Of a stretch of DNA of 64,000 bases, positions 62,993 through 64,000 are shown in pieces. The position numbers and the translations under genes were made by a program. Position 1 is the stretch's first letter. The number at the start of each line of letters is the position of its first letter. This stretch comes from Mycobacterium sp. MFM001 (GTDB lineage Bacteria > Actinomycetota > Actinomycetes > Mycobacteriales > Mycobacteriaceae). The DNA lies in contig NZ_BFAB01000004.1 of the NCBI RefSeq assembly GCF_003402475.1, forward strand, positions 124,001-188,000. The letters are read 5' to 3'. The notes under the pieces were generated by a model, which searched no databases, was not told the origin of the DNA, and saw only the letters and a program-made list of their open reading frames with translations.

Positions 62993-63694
62993 GTGGCACA
63001 GCAGCTCCCGGCCGGCACCGTAAAGACCGATGGCCGCAAGCGGCGTTGGCACCAGCACAAGGTGGAACGCCGCAATGAGCTGATCGACGGGACGATCGAA
63101 GCAATCCGGCGGCGAGGCCGCTACGTCAGCATGGACGAAATCGCCAGCGAGATCGGGGTCTCCAAAACAGTTCTGTACCGCTACTTCGTCGACAAGAACG
63201 ATCTGACGACCGCGGTGATGATGCGGTTCACCCAGCAAACGCTGATTCCCAACATGGCGGCCGCGCTCTCGTCGAACCTGGACGGTTTCGACCTGGCCCG
63301 CGAGATCATCCGGGTGTATGTCGAAACGGTGGCGGCCGAACCCGAGCCGTACCGCTTCGTGATGGCCAACAGCTCGGCGAGCAAGAGCAAGGTCGTCGCG
63401 GACTCGGAGCGGATCATCGCCCGGATGATCGCAGTGATGCTGCGCCGCCGCATGCAGCAAGCCGGGATGGACACCGGCGGCGCCGAGCCGTGGGCCTACA
63501 TGATCGTCGGCGGCGTGCAGTTGGCCACCCATTCGTGGCTGCTGGACCCGCGAATGACTGCCAACGAACTGATCGACTACCTGACGATGTTGAGCTGGAG
63601 CGCATTGTGCGGGATCGTCGAGGTCGGCGGATCGTTGGAGAAGTTCCGCGGCCAACCGCATCCGCCGCCGATCGTTCCACCGCTACCGCACTAG
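62993..63694 (+). CDS. madR: TetR regulator, MadR-like (Rv0472c)
   Basis: A 233-residue TetR protein with HTH near residues 42-70 (VSMDEIASEIGVSKTVLYRYFVDKNDLT) and an acyl-CoA-type ligand domain. It matches M. tuberculosis Rv0472c, described as MadR, which controls the desaturase genes desA1/desA2 for mycolate synthesis in response to acyl-CoA. GTG 62993 is used. The desaturase targets are not in this window. Confidence 0.87.
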   Translation: MAQQLPAGTVKTDGRKRRWHQHKVERRNELIDGTIEAIRRRGRYVSMDEIASEIGVSKTVLYRYFVDKNDLTTAVMMRFTQQTLIPNMAAALSSNLDGFDLAREIIRVYVETVAAEPEPYRFVMANSSASKSKVVADSERIIARMIAVMLRRRMQQAGMDTGGAEPWAYMIVGGVQLATHSWLLDPRMTANELIDYLTMLSWSALCGIVEVGGSLEKFRGQPHPPPIVPPLPH

Positions 63695-63703
63695 GTGGTT
63701 GCC

Positions 63704-64000
63704 ATGCCCAGCCTGACGGTCCGTTCCCGGCTCAGTTCGTGGGCATACGCCGTGCGCACCACCAACCCGCCGCCCGACGGGCCGGTCGACGTCGTCACCC
63801 GCTGGCTGGTCGTCACCCGCGCCGCCGTGCTGCCGATGACGCTGTTCGCCGGCCTGGTCGCCGCGCTGCTGGCGGTCGGCAAGCCCGGATTGGATTGGCG
63901 TTGGCTGATCCTGGCGATCGCCGGAATCACGTTGGCGCACATCGCCAATAACCTGATGAACGACCTCTACGACACGCAGACCGGAACCGACAGCGCCAAC
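63704..64000 (+). CDS. UbiA-family prenyltransferase (N-terminus only, cut by window edge)
   Basis: The first 99 residues of a membrane prenyltransferase. After a basic N-terminus come hydrophobic segments (WLVVTRAAVLPMTLFAGLVAALLA and WLILAIAGITLAHIANN) and the start of the Asp-rich motif NNLMNDLYDTQTGTD, which binds the prenyl diphosphate with Mg. It could be MenA-like or a polyprenyl-phosphate-type enzyme; the fragment cannot decide. It is 9 bases after the MadR-like gene. Confidence 0.8.
   Translation, partial: MPSLTVRSRLSSWAYAVRTTNPPPDGPVDVVTRWLVVTRAAVLPMTLFAGLVAALLAVGKPGLDWRWLILAIAGITLAHIANNLMNDLYDTQTGTDSAN

Noticed and set aside
1..64000. CRISPR arrays, tRNA/rRNA genes, insertion sequences and integrases
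   Set aside because: No regular spaced repeats, no cloverleaf or rRNA sequence, and no transposase or integrase motifs were seen on reading both strands.

Overview
The window is GC-rich mycobacterial DNA, probably from a non-tuberculous Mycobacterium. It carries the gene order around M. tuberculosis Rv0472c-Rv0502 in reverse, with diagnostic genes: mycothiol glycosyltransferase mshA, heparin-binding haemagglutinin hbhA, the senX3-regX3 phosphate two-component system, L,D-transpeptidase lprQ, the actinobacterial ribosomal protein bS22, and a TetR matching the mycolate-desaturation regulator MadR. Family assignments are from recognition of the sequences; no database search was run.

Layout. (1) 1-11.8 kb, conserved core: acyltransferase, GalE2-like epimerase, bS22, BldC-like regulator, proC, thioesterase-like protein, TIM-barrel protein, membrane protein, ppx1, an Rv0495c-like Cys-rich protein, then a FadR-type regulator divergent from an Rv0493c/Rv0492A/Rv0492c-like operon ending in a GMC oxidoreductase. 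(2) 11.8-46.0 kb, a block that M. tuberculosis lacks at this place, lying between the 3' ends of the GMC gene and regX3 and edged by two MpaB-type (DUF2236) oxygenase genes. (3) 46.1-64 kb, conserved core again: regX3-senX3, gpm1, mshA, a ROK regulator, lprQ, murB, a nitrilase-like protein, two tandem DUF2993 proteins, deoC, hbhA, an XRE regulator, a DUF445 protein, MadR and the start of a UbiA-type prenyltransferase.

The central block looks like a lipid import-and-oxidation island. It holds a complete Mce transporter operon (esterase-like hydrolase, two YrbE permeases, MceA-F, a Mce-associated membrane protein and a secreted DxDxDG protein). It also holds an operon of two ferritin-like diiron proteins, a Baeyer-Villiger-type flavoprotein, an SDR and a serine hydrolase; an operon of three more flavin monooxygenases with an SRPBCC protein and an SDR; and an operon of an EphD-like hydrolase/SDR fusion, two methyltransferases and an SDR. 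Many genes overlap by 1-4 bases, so translation is coupled along each operon.

The most notable observation is that all four of these operons (25 genes) have the same 14-bp element, GTGACRYRTCAGTC, in the promoter region. In two it fills the -35/-10 spacer of a recognisable promoter, in the Mce operon it sits just before a -10 element, and in the fourth it covers the predicted transcription start. A TetR gene lies between two of the sites. I infer one TetR-type regulon joining substrate import by the Mce system to hydroxylation, dehydrogenation, Baeyer-Villiger oxidation and ester hydrolysis. The substrate (sterol, terpenoid or other alicyclic/long-chain lipid) cannot be told from the sequence.
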